A stretch of DNA of 64,000 nucleotides from Patiria miniata (GCF_015706575.1 NW_024037048.1:14153512-14217511), one strand, 5' to 3'; positions 41,143 through 49,340 are shown, counted from the first letter of the stretch. A program made the numbers and translations. Notes: generated by a model not told the origin, from the letters alone.

Positions 41143-41159
41143 CAGACCTTTTAGGTCTG
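41143..41159. terminator. Hairpin after the basic small-protein gene
   Basis: A 7-bp perfect stem with a TTT loop lies just after the stop codon at 41,138-41,140. By analogy with mimivirus it may mark the transcript 3' end; this is inference. Confidence 0.4.
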
Positions 41160-41199
41160 TAGCTAAACCAGCAATTTAAAAATTGTTATATTAAAAACG

Positions 41200-41442
41200 A
41201 TGAGTAACTTTGACACCAACGGAATAGCTAATACGATTTATCACGGAGCCGTCATATCGGGTCTTTCGATGGGATACGCCATGGTAGGAAATAAACTACT
41301 CAAAATGAAAGCGCCGGATTTAAACAAACTAAGCGTAGAAGATGCGGGTAAATTGACGGGTATTATAAGTGGAGCTCTGGCCACGCAAAATTGGTTGGTG
41401 ACCCAGGGTATATTACCGGGTAGTATAATGAAAACGGTATAA
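41200..41442 (+). CDS. Small hydrophobic Polinton protein (80 aa)
   Basis: Contains YHGAVISGLSMGYAMVGNKL and SGALATQNWLVTQGILPGSI, two weakly hydrophobic stretches. Similar short proteins occur in other Polintons. It is preceded by TTATATTAAAAACG ending at the ATG. Function unknown; a membrane or virion association is inferred from hydrophobicity. Confidence 0.65.
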   Translation: MSNFDTNGIANTIYHGAVISGLSMGYAMVGNKLLKMKAPDLNKLSVEDAGKLTGIISGALATQNWLVTQGILPGSIMKTV

Positions 41443-41464
41443 TTTAAATAGGTTTATTAAATAA

Positions 41465-42721
41465 ATGGATGAGGGAGGATTTTATGATCCAGACTACGAA
41501 AGAACAGATGATTACGACGATGATGATGATGTAGCAGAGACCAATGTAGATGACGACTTTGATACTACTACACCACCGGTAGACACAGAAAGCGTCCTCG
41601 GCACGGGTACAATAAGCAGTTTATCTATAGAACTAATAAAAGGAGATGTTGATTCATTTTACAAAAAAAATAATATAGACCCCGCGTTTATCGACCCCAA
41701 CGATTTTGAAATTGGTAAAGACAGAAATCTATACGTTAAAACATATAAAGGTCGAGAACCATTATCTTATAGACGAGGTGGTCAAAAAATATATTACAAA
41801 TTAAGTACCTTACAAAGTAAATATGGTACCGCATTTATTCGCGACACCCTCAAAATCGCTGACTATAAACCAACACTACTTGCCAAACTAAAAGATAAAC
41901 TCGAAAAAGTACAACCCGAGAGTATCCCCTTGACAGAACTACCCAGAGCCACCGATGAGGTAACCGAGATTATAGACGATTTACAACGCGACACCAGCGC
42001 TCAAACGGAAGGATTAAATTACAGAGAACTCCAGGGTTTAGACAAAAGTCTTCAGACGTTGAGAGGTAACCTAGAACTTAATTTAGCGCGTCTCACAGAA
42101 CTAGACCAAGAGATATTTGATGCCGAACATGAATTAGGTGATCATAGGATCAGCGAAGAAGAACGACGAGAGTTAAACGATAAATTGAGCGACTTAGACG
42201 CTGAAAGATCCGCCAGATTAGAAGCCGCAAAAGCCAACGAACGAGGGCTCAAAAGTCAGATCGCTAGAATCAAAGAAACGATTAATAAAATATTAGGCGA
42301 CGACACGACTCTGGCAGAAAAGATTAGAACTCTGTTTAGAGAACAAGGTGTGACCGTAGTGAGTATTTTAGCCGCTTTGAGTTTGGCCATCAGCACGATA
42401 GTGAGTAGCATCGTCGCTAGCGTGAGAGGTGCGGGTGCCCCAACCGCGCCATCGCCATCGCCAACACCAGCACCAACACCAACACCAACACCAAAAGGTG
42501 GTATCAAAGAGTGGATTTCAAAACAACTCGCTAATTTTGCATCTGCTCTTCAAAAACTCGGAGTGAGCGCGTTGGGTGCTCTGCCGGGTATCATAGGCAG
42601 CGTACTAAGTTGGATATTTAACGCGTTGAGTAAGTCCGTATCGTGGTTTGCCGAACACGTGTGGGCTTTGTTTTTGGGTGTGGGAGCCTTGGTGTTTGCG
42701 TACCTGCAAAAACGATGGTAG
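41465..42721 (+). CDS. Large coiled-coil/membrane Polinton protein (418 aa)
   Basis: Parts in order: an acidic N-terminus (YERTDDYDDDDD); a globular region with RRGGQKIYYKLSTL; a long coiled coil (about residues 180-280, RNLELNLARLTELDQEIFDAE-like heptads); a hydrophobic segment (VVSILAALSLAISTIVSSIV); a Pro-Thr-Ala repeat (PSPSPTPAPTPTPTP); then GGIKEWISKQLANF, LGALPGIIGSVLSWI and a final span ending in YLQKRW. This layout is very common among invertebrate Polintons but lacks a known function. The start is TAAATG. It converges on the next gene with a large hairpin between them. Confidence 0.75.
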   Translation: MDEGGFYDPDYERTDDYDDDDDVAETNVDDDFDTTTPPVDTESVLGTGTISSLSIELIKGDVDSFYKKNNIDPAFIDPNDFEIGKDRNLYVKTYKGREPLSYRRGGQKIYYKLSTLQSKYGTAFIRDTLKIADYKPTLLAKLKDKLEKVQPESIPLTELPRATDEVTEIIDDLQRDTSAQTEGLNYRELQGLDKSLQTLRGNLELNLARLTELDQEIFDAEHELGDHRISEEERRELNDKLSDLDAERSARLEAAKANERGLKSQIARIKETINKILGDDTTLAEKIRTLFREQGVTVVSILAALSLAISTIVSSIVASVRGAGAPTAPSPSPTPAPTPTPTPKGGIKEWISKQLANFASALQKLGVSALGALPGIIGSVLSWIFNALSKSVSWFAEHVWALFLGVGALVFAYLQKRW

Positions 42722-42744
42722 TTGTAATCAAAGATAAAAAACAA

Positions 42745-42807
42745 AACAACAAAAAAAAATAAGCCTTACCAGCACAAAGTTGGTAAGGCTTATTTTTTTT
42801 TGTTGTT
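42745..42807. terminator. Perfect 27-bp-stem hairpin between convergent genes
   Basis: The arms 42,745-42,771 and 42,781-42,807 are exact complements around a 9-nt loop. The stem core is AAGCCTTACCA, with A9/T9 outside. It lies in the 104-bp gap between two stop codons and reads the same way in both directions, so it could end both transcripts. Confidence 0.7.
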
Positions 42808-42825
42808 GTGAGATTAGAGTGTGAC

Positions 42826-44277
42826 TTATCGCGTTGCCTCGTAAGCTAAAATACCCATGCCAACGATAGCTAATATTCCTACCGTCAACGATAATTTTTC
42901 GTCTTGGTGAGTTTGTAGTTTTGTGGGTTGGGTTAAAACTGTAGGTGCTGGTGTTGGTGCTGGTGTTGGTGCTGGTGTTAGTGTTGGTGTTGGTGCTGGT
43001 GTTGGTGCTGGTGATACAATATCGTTCGTCATAGGCTCTGGGGGTGTTGGTGGCGCGACGTCATCGGTGTCATCAAAAGAGTCGTCCGGTTGAGGTTGTG
43101 AGTTTAAATCTGGCACCAAACCAGTTTTCATAATCTGGGTAGCGATTTGAAGATTGTTGTTATAGCCGTCGTGCGTTCCAACTCTCAAGTTCATATCCGA
43201 TGGAATTAAATACAACCCCGGTTTCACGACAAAATTTAAAGGCGTTCTGGCATACTGCAAAGAGTCTTGAAATTGATTGATACTCGTTTCCATGTCGTCT
43301 ACTGCATTGATGATATCTTCAACGATGACGTTAAATTGTCTCTGAGCGTCTAATCCGGTGCCTGGTGATAATACGCTCGTTTTTGTTTGAGCCTGCGCAC
43401 CGAGTAAAGCGTACACGTAAGATCTGATCGATTCGTTGATCTTTATGATTCCCGCGGGGGTAAACGAACTCTTGGTGGGTATAAAATCTAACCAAGCCTT
43501 TTGTACCGATTCATTTTGTTCGATAAAGGCTACGGTATAATCGCTGTAACGCCCCGAACCCTTGGGTGGATCGTCCAGACCAAACCCCATTTTAGTTCCA
43601 CTCATCATATCTTTACGATACTCACTATACTCGAGATTAAGGTCGGTTGTATCATAATCGTTTCCGGGTACGGGTACGTAAGACGTGTCCCAGTAATAAG
43701 CTATACCTAAACCGTTAGAGTTTGTGTCTCTCGTCTGTTTAAAAGATTTATTTTGATCGATGCCAAACAACAAAGAGGTATCGGTAAATGCTCTGAGATT
43801 ATAACTGTTGTCTAGAGCTTTAAATGCGTCATCTCCCGGTAAAGGAGCGGCAAAGTCGTACAGGATCTTTCTAACCGTAAAATATAAATGAAAGTTAAAG
43901 ATGGCCCAAACGTAACGGTTGCTCGCGTTTAAAAGATCGAATCCAACACCGCAGCCCGTAGTAGCGCAGTAGATCGCAAAATTTAACTGATTTTGATAAA
44001 ACGACATGGGGTGTGATTTCCAACGATCTACATCCTCATCCGTTGTGATGCGAGGCAATTTATAGTCTGAGGTTAAGTCGGGGAACAAGGTTAAAAACCC
44101 GTTGGTATTATTAACTATAACTTCCAGTTCACTGGGTTTAGTGCTGTTTAAAAACTTTTCTTGGGATGCAACTTGATGCTTTAGCTCGGTTGCCTTGGCT
44201 ACATTTTGGTTTACTTGATGCGTTACCTGATCGGCTATCGATTGTATCTGCTTTTTTAACAACATAAAAGCAGCCAT
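42826..44277 (-). CDS. Polinton structural-type protein with C-terminal anchor (483 aa)
   Basis: Regions with YVWAIFNFHLYFTVRKIL, NESIRSYVYALLGAQ, GLDAQRQFNVIVEDIIN and GLYLIPSDMNL resemble a large uncharacterised protein type found in many Polintons. A (PAPT)n-like repeat spans about residues 425-455, followed by a single hydrophobic C-terminal span (LTVGILAIVGMGILAYEA). The only minus-strand gene in the late cluster, it shares a 41-bp divergent promoter with the next gene. A virion surface or membrane-linked role is inferred only. Confidence 0.7.
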   Translation of the reverse strand: MAAFMLLKKQIQSIADQVTHQVNQNVAKATELKHQVASQEKFLNSTKPSELEVIVNNTNGFLTLFPDLTSDYKLPRITTDEDVDRWKSHPMSFYQNQLNFAIYCATTGCGVGFDLLNASNRYVWAIFNFHLYFTVRKILYDFAAPLPGDDAFKALDNSYNLRAFTDTSLLFGIDQNKSFKQTRDTNSNGLGIAYYWDTSYVPVPGNDYDTTDLNLEYSEYRKDMMSGTKMGFGLDDPPKGSGRYSDYTVAFIEQNESVQKAWLDFIPTKSSFTPAGIIKINESIRSYVYALLGAQAQTKTSVLSPGTGLDAQRQFNVIVEDIINAVDDMETSINQFQDSLQYARTPLNFVVKPGLYLIPSDMNLRVGTHDGYNNNLQIATQIMKTGLVPDLNSQPQPDDSFDDTDDVAPPTPPEPMTNDIVSPAPTPAPTPTLTPAPTPAPTPAPTVLTQPTKLQTHQDEKLSLTVGILAIVGMGILAYEATR

Positions 44278-44318
44278 TATTTTAGTTTCAGTTTTAATAT
44301 AAAAAGACTTTAAAATAA
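44278..44318. promoter_or_regulatory. Bidirectional AT-rich promoter
   Basis: The gap contains TTTTTATATTAAAAC on the minus strand and TTTTAATATAAAAAG on the plus strand (the same box read both ways). TAAATG covers the plus-strand start. Confidence 0.5.
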
Positions 44319-45482
44319 ATGCATTCGTTTCACTTGTTTCAAAATGAGCAGACGTTTAAATTAGAAGACGTCGTAGATAATTTAAACGGTCAAAAATCTG
44401 TACGCGTAAAAAGGGTAATGTTTAACCCCGGATATTTTAATATTTCTAGCGCCACAGAGATTGATTGGTATACGCAAATAGATGGGAGACCCGCTGAAAG
44501 ACCTGATGATGTTATAAGACCCGAACGGGTTAACCCAGATGTAGAAATAAGAACAGATAGAGATTTTATTGCGCAATTGGTACCCGAGTACCCCTACGAC
44601 TTTTTAATAAACGACGAAAATACTTTCAATAGAGTTATAAACGATCTTATAGAAGCGTACGAAGAAGATAGACTAGACTCTGGTTTAGAATCCACCCAAG
44701 AAGAAATGGATCAAATTATAGATGTTATAAGACTTTTAAGCTATAAAAGACAAACCAAAACACTAACCGACGTACAACACAATACGATTATATTTTTAAA
44801 AACAACTTTATTTGAAAGAAGAGGCTTCATCTATTCAGGTAAAAAGGTAGCGCTAGAATATATCGAAGGTACAATAAGCGAATCTAGAGCGAGAGTAATT
44901 AGAAATGCTGGGATAACAATACGTGGGAGTCTTGTCGTGTCTGGTGATAATTTAGATTTTATTTCTCCGAGTCTTTTAGCGCCGTTACCAGCTGGAGTCA
45001 CCGGCTCGGTCACCATCCCACCTGGGTGGTACGACGTCGATTGGTTCGATTTCATTTTAAATTATATACCCGGGGTAAGTTTTCGAATATTTAGAGAATC
45101 TAAAAAGGTGACGTTGGTTGTAACCGACGTCAATCTCAAATTGCGCTTAAACAGAGAAGTCTCTCGATTACTTAATTTACCCAAGGGAAGACTGATACCC
45201 AAAGTGGTATATACGGGGTCTTACGATATTAATCCGTTTAAATTTTTGTTTATTCGCTGCCCGCAATTAAGTACGAGTGAAAACTTTTTTGATGGCCGTC
45301 CGTCCGACATCTTAAAAATCGTACCCGTGGCTACGCGCAAACCCGAGCCTGATAGAGTCGAAGATTTCAAGAAACTTAAAAACGGTATAATCGACAAACT
45401 GACATTTTCAATCATAGGTGAAAAAGGACAGATCATCAACAACAAGGGTGTGAGTATCATGATCGAGTTGGAGATCTTTTAA
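44319..45482 (+). CDS. Putative minor capsid (penton-like) protein
   Basis: 387 aa, no membrane span. It starts HSFHLFQNEQTFKL, has SVTIPPGWYDVDWFDFIL and ends with PFKFLFIRCPQLSTSENFF, then DKLTFSIIGEKGQI and a beta-strand close. The pattern of an 'L.I.CP.L.TS.N...G.PS.IL..VPV' segment followed by 'L.F.I.D.KG' resembles the Polinton protein proposed as single-jelly-roll minor capsid protein. An extra helical, acidic insert lies around residues 95-170. The assignment is by resemblance and moderate at best. Confidence 0.5.
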   Translation: MHSFHLFQNEQTFKLEDVVDNLNGQKSVRVKRVMFNPGYFNISSATEIDWYTQIDGRPAERPDDVIRPERVNPDVEIRTDRDFIAQLVPEYPYDFLINDENTFNRVINDLIEAYEEDRLDSGLESTQEEMDQIIDVIRLLSYKRQTKTLTDVQHNTIIFLKTTLFERRGFIYSGKKVALEYIEGTISESRARVIRNAGITIRGSLVVSGDNLDFISPSLLAPLPAGVTGSVTIPPGWYDVDWFDFILNYIPGVSFRIFRESKKVTLVVTDVNLKLRLNREVSRLLNLPKGRLIPKVVYTGSYDINPFKFLFIRCPQLSTSENFFDGRPSDILKIVPVATRKPEPDRVEDFKKLKNGIIDKLTFSIIGEKGQIINNKGVSIMIELEIF

Positions 45483-45508
45483 TTTTAAAATCTTTTTATA
45501 TTAAAAAC

Positions 45509-46165
45509 ATGAGTATAGATGGTAAGGTGTTATACCCCGATATTTCTGGAGATGTACTCCGATTAAATAGTAACGAAGAAACAAAAGTGTACAGACTTAA
45601 AAAGATTGAAGAGATTCGATCTTTAATCTTGAAAGAGAGAGACCACCGAGAGCGCACTTATAAAAAAATAAAGAGAATGATCGACACTATTAATTACGTA
45701 GAGATAGGATTAGAAGGATTGGGGGCTATAGCGGGGGCTGTCGGTATTCCCGCTCTCTTGGGTGTTATATCAACCCCCGTTGGATTGGTGCTAGAAGGAA
45801 CGTTTATAGGCGCTTTTGGTGTAGATATTCTGCTTAGAATCGCGTCTAGGCGATTATCCACCAAGCTAAAAAAGCACGACCAGATTAAAATATTAGCAGA
45901 CTCCAAACTTAACACGATTGAAGAATACGTGTCTCAAGCCATCAACGACGGAGATATATCGCACGAAGAGTTCTTATTGATTACGAGAGAGCTCGCCAAA
46001 TTTAACGAGCTTAAGCAAAAAATTAGAGCAAAGACCAGCACAAAGCTTCAAAAGATTAAAAACGATACAGACTTTGAAAAAGAAGTTAAAAAACGGGTAG
46101 ACGAACGGTTTGCAAAAGAAAAAAAATCTCTTATCGAAAAACTTACAAGTTCAAATTCACGGTAA
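45509..46165 (+). CDS. Conserved Polinton protein, coiled coil plus glycine-rich hydrophobic centre
   Basis: 218 aa. Helical charged N-terminus (LKERDHRERTYKKIKRMID), a hydrophobic Gly/Ala centre (LEGLGAIAGAVGIPALLGVI), then KKHDQIKILADSKLNTIEEY and a charged helical end. This protein type is frequent in invertebrate Polintons with no known function; the centre could insert in a membrane. A textbook copy of TTTTTATATTAAAAAC ends right at the ATG. It converges on the TFIIB-like gene with a 28-bp gap. Confidence 0.75.
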   Translation: MSIDGKVLYPDISGDVLRLNSNEETKVYRLKKIEEIRSLILKERDHRERTYKKIKRMIDTINYVEIGLEGLGAIAGAVGIPALLGVISTPVGLVLEGTFIGAFGVDILLRIASRRLSTKLKKHDQIKILADSKLNTIEEYVSQAINDGDISHEEFLLITRELAKFNELKQKIRAKTSTKLQKIKNDTDFEKEVKKRVDERFAKEKKSLIEKLTSSNSR

Positions 46166-46193
46166 ATAAACATTATGAAAGCGAACCACCGAG

Positions 46194-46670
46194 TTATACC
46201 TCTATTTCACCTCTTAGGGTGTTACCCTCGGCCCCGCCTTTATTGTAGTGGTCATCGTATATTTTTAGTGCTTTATTAAATTGATTTTGAGTCACTTTAA
46301 ATAAATCTCTAACTCGTTCTTTGTCTAATCCAACGACGTGATGATAACACGCGGCTATTAACGACCGTTTGACGCAACCATTCCCCCTCAATGTTTTGTA
46401 ATTAACGAGCTCGTTATATTTATTGATTGTTTCTTGGACGTCTTCTAAGTCTTGCTCTGGACAAACAGACAAAATAAGTTTCTCCACAGTTTTTCTTTTG
46501 TTTCTCTTTAAAGTTGACCAATTGATACGATCTTCTTGCACATTTTCTGCCGAAAAATCAAAGTAACGCGAGACTACTTCACCGCACGTTTCACAAATTA
46601 AAAAACCATTCTCGATGATTATATGATGATCGCACTTATCCCCAAGTTGTGACGTCCCAAAGTATTCCAT
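46194..46670 (-). CDS. TFIIB-like zinc-ribbon / cyclin-fold protein
   Basis: 158 aa. The N-terminus is a zinc ribbon of the TFIIB type: C13-x2-H16 and C26-x2-C29 (LICETCGEVV), like the C-x2-C/H...ICPECGLVV of TFIIB. A linker is followed by one cyclin-like five-helix segment with GNGCVKRSLIAACYHHV and VRDLFKVTQNQFNKALKIY, resembling the second half of a TFIIB core repeat. TFIIB has two such repeats and ~310 aa, so this is a half-length version. Alternatives (late-factor-like zinc ribbons of large DNA viruses) are possible, but the RG...R..IAAC pattern favours TFIIB. It is next to the right TIR, reading inward. A role in transcribing the element's own genes is inferred. Confidence 0.65.
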   Translation of the reverse strand: MEYFGTSQLGDKCDHHIIIENGFLICETCGEVVSRYFDFSAENVQEDRINWSTLKRNKRKTVEKLILSVCPEQDLEDVQETINKYNELVNYKTLRGNGCVKRSLIAACYHHVVGLDKERVRDLFKVTQNQFNKALKIYDDHYNKGGAEGNTLRGEIEV

Positions 46671-46718
46671 CTATTTAATAAAAACCGATATTATTTTTTA
46701 TTCATTTTTCAAATACTC

Positions 46719-46744
46719 GTCGGTCTAAACATATTACTCTCCAT
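46719..46744 (-). repeat. Inverted copy of the polB 5' coding end
   Basis: 26 bp exactly complementary to 32,670-32,695. On the minus strand it opens with ATG and would encode MESNMFRPTSI before a stop. It lies ~50 bp upstream of the TFIIB-like start and just inside the right TIR, suggesting that the TIRs were once longer or share a promoter unit. Confidence 0.9.
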
Positions 46745-46760
46745 TTTTATATTAAAAAAC

Positions 46761-46790
46761 AGCTCCTCACCTTTTACAGGGTAAGGAGCT
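46761..46790. other. Subterminal hairpin near right TIR
   Basis: Arms AGCTCCTCACC and GGTAAGGAGCT pair with one mismatch around an 8-nt loop, followed by AATTTTTTT. It has no counterpart inside the left TIR. Confidence 0.5.
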
Positions 46791-46800
46791 AATTTTTTTC

Positions 46801-46988
46801 TTTCTCTCACTCTCTCTCCGTTAGATTTATTTTTTTTATTTTTTTTTTCTTGAGATCGGGGGATTTCCCATTGGCCCTGTACTACCCACAGACCTATGAC
46901 AAAGTCTGGTACCCTGACTTCTCATTAATGGCCCTGTACTACCCACAGACCTATGACAAAGTCCAGCACCCCCGCCTCCCTTACTACT
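46801..46988 (-). repeat. Polinton right terminal inverted repeat
   Basis: About 188 bp, complementary to 32,378-32,566 and including the same 35-bp direct repeat. Its outer end reads CCTTACTACT. Confidence 0.95.
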
Positions 46989-46993
46989 CCTTA
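46989..46993. repeat. Polinton target-site duplication CCTTA, right
   Basis: Pairs with 32,373-32,377; beyond it ACCGTCTCA continues the interrupted SLC12-like fragment for about ten bases. Confidence 0.75.
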
Positions 46994-47049
46994 AACCGTC
47001 TCACCCCCGGGCGAGGGGGGGGGGGAGTTCAATCTGCGTTGAGACTAAC

Positions 47050-48260
47050 AAAATGTGTCGCTGAAATTTGGAACAGCATTGAAACGCTAATATGGCCTGA
47101 TATGTGTCGAGGTGTCCCAAGGCGTGCAGTTTTCTAATGTAAGGGGCAAAAAGTTCACCGCACGGGCCACAAAATCCCCCGAAACCGCGTTCGCTGAGGG
47201 CCTGATGTGGCGGTACTTGTGGAGCCGTCGACAGTCCAATTTCAACGTGACACACACTGAAAACACAGCGCGGTGCTAACACATATCAATGGACCGCTGA
47301 AATATTGAATCTTTCTGGAAGTCAAATTATGCATAATGATGCAGCGTGAACCATGCACAAAAATGTCCATTTACAAGGTTCACGCCGTGTGCGCTTCGTG
47401 TATGCTTTGTGCACGCATCCAGGACAGCTAAATTTGTTCTGATTTGCTGTTTCTACCATGTCAATATTTGTTGCATGTCTGATGTATTTTAACAAATGAT
47501 TGAATTTACGAGTTTCCGAATGTCTCAGCGATTCCGTTTTTAAGCTAGCCCCAAAGCTGGCCCAACGTCGGCGCAGCGTTTACAGAAACACCGATTTGGC
47601 CTGAAATGTGGCGAGTTCAATGCTGTTTTCTAATGTGAGGGATATAGCACCGCACGGGCCACAAAATCCCCTCAAACCGCGTTCACTGAGGGGTTGATGC
47701 GGCGCAATGTGTGGACCACTCACCGTGCGTTATTCAATGGGAACGTGAAAACAGCGCGGTGTGAAGCGGGTGAAACGGCCACAATGCCGATGTTTCTGGA
47801 CGGCCAATTTATTCAAAGCAATGCAGCGTGAACCACGCACGAAAAATTTCACTTGCAAGGTTCACGCTCTATGTGTTTTGTATGCGTAGGATCAGCTAAC
47901 AATTTGTTCCAATTCACTGTTTCTGTATGGTATTTGTCTATTTGTGCAGCAAGAGTTCACAAATACTTCCATTTTACAAGTTTCCGAATTTCTCAATGAA
48001 TTGGCTATATGGATGGGCCCACCTATGAACTGATATTTGGTGCGGTTTACGCCGAGGCCACCGTGCAGTTTTCTAATGTAAGGGGACGCAACCACTCAGG
48101 CCACAAAATCAACTTAAACCGCGTTCGCTGAGGGCTTTTGCGGATGACGGTTGATTTGTATTGAATTGAATGGGAAGTCGCCGCGGTTACACATGCGATC
48201 GTGAACCGCCAGAATGCTGATTTTTCTGCATTGTGGGGCCTGGATCTTCTTTGCAAAGGA
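47050..48260. repeat. Three diverged copies of a ~450-500 bp repeat
   Basis: GTTTTCTAATGTAAGGGG or its variant marks copies near 47,128, 47,625 and 48,068. Each is followed by GGCCACAAAATC, an AAACCGCGTT-type segment and CGCTGAGGGC-type sequence. Two copies also share ATGCAGCGTGAACCA and AAGGTTCACGC. No gene is supported; short ORFs are not conserved between copies. Confidence 0.75.
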
Positions 48261-48577
48261 CCCACAAAGTCGCTGATAAAGCACCAAAACGGAGGCACAT
48301 GTATTCCCCACTCTCAGTGGAAGCCGCCCCCACCTCCAGCCCAATTTGAAAACCTGAATTACATTCACTGTTTTAGTGCAGCCTTTGAAAGAAATGACGC
48401 ACCCCAGGTGCCCCACCCCAAGTTAAACCCAAGTTTCTCCGCTGGCTTGAGTACGATTTAATTCCTCATATAATCCCGAATATATCCACACAATTTAATA
48501 GAACTGAAGCGCCAACTGTACATTGAATGAATCACGGCCAATGTATACGTCACTTGTCTATCCACCAATCACAGTTT

Positions 48578-48733
48578 GTCGGTGACAAGTCGGTGACGAC
48601 AAGTCGGTGACCACAAGTGAGTGGTCTGTGACTGACAGGTTGTGTGTGTCAATCATAAATTCCATGTTTGGATGTGTCACCGACGTTCATACAATATCCA
48701 CCAATAAGAAGCGGCCATTTGAATGTCGGTGAC
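48578..48733. promoter_or_regulatory. Cluster of GTCGGTGAC motifs upstream of the C1q-type gene
   Basis: GTCGGTGAC occurs at 48,578, 48,589, 48,603 and 48,725, and in reverse at 48,676. CCAAT boxes lie at 48,565 and 48,701. The cluster ends about 160 bp before the TATA-like box. Confidence 0.5.
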
Positions 48734-48892
48734 AAGTTTTTTATGGTGACTGTATAGCCTCAGCGACATTAACATTGCTTTCGTATCATTAATATGAAGC
48801 GAGTCGATGATATGTGATTTACAGCGCACAGGAGCCATGCAATCACAATCCAGGTCCGAGTTTTTAGTCACTGCTCAGGAAATCGATGGCAC

Positions 48893-48900
48893 TATTTAAG
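48893..48900 (+). promoter_or_regulatory. TATA-like box of the C1q-type gene
   Basis: TATTTAAG lies ~30 bp before a CA-containing initiator-like TTCACAG at about 48,921. The first inferred exon follows. Support is positional only. Confidence 0.5.
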
Positions 48901-48922
48901 ACATGTGGGGCCGTCCACCCTT

Positions 48923-48999
48923 CACAGCCACCACAGGTCATCAACACCTTCGGACGACAACCAGAGAGAGAACTGACTGCAAGAACAAGATTTTGCTCG
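48923..48999 (+). other. Putative 5'-UTR exon 1 of the C1q-type gene
   Basis: Ends at CTCG|GTGAGTG, a strong splice donor. It contains no useful ORF. Start inferred from the TATA distance. Confidence 0.45.
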
Positions 49000-49340
49000 G
49001 TGAGTGTTTGAAACAATCATTTTTCCTCTGAAGAAATTTGTTGTTTTTGCACAATGTGTTTGAATCAATGCGGGATTCAGATTTTGTTGAATGTTGCTGA
49101 TTCAATGATTCTCCAAACAGCAAGCGGTGGTAGGCTTGATATTTTCCCGTCTTTGTGTGCTTGTGAAAATGTGGTAGCTTGAGGACTGAAAAAAACCCAA
49201 GATTTTTATGAACAAATTGTTCTTTTTCATTTCACTATGACTCTGATACACGTCTGCTAACAGCAAAACCAGCGCGCTAATTCCGATCCAGAAGTTGTGC
49301 CTTTTCCCAACGACCACTTTGGAGTTGATAAAGTATTGCG

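Larger units (their letters stand above)
32378..46988. mobile_element. Complete Polinton/Maverick element
   Basis: 14,611 bp with 5'-AG termini, ~190-bp near-perfect inverted repeats and a 5-7 bp target duplication. It is densely coding, without evident introns, and all frames are open. It holds the hallmark set: protein-primed PolB, retroviral-type integrase, FtsK/HerA packaging ATPase and a capsid protein, plus seven to eight proteins of types commonly seen in these elements, and a TFIIB-like protein. I find no adenain-like cysteine protease. Intact frames and matching TIRs indicate recent insertion. Confidence 0.95.
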
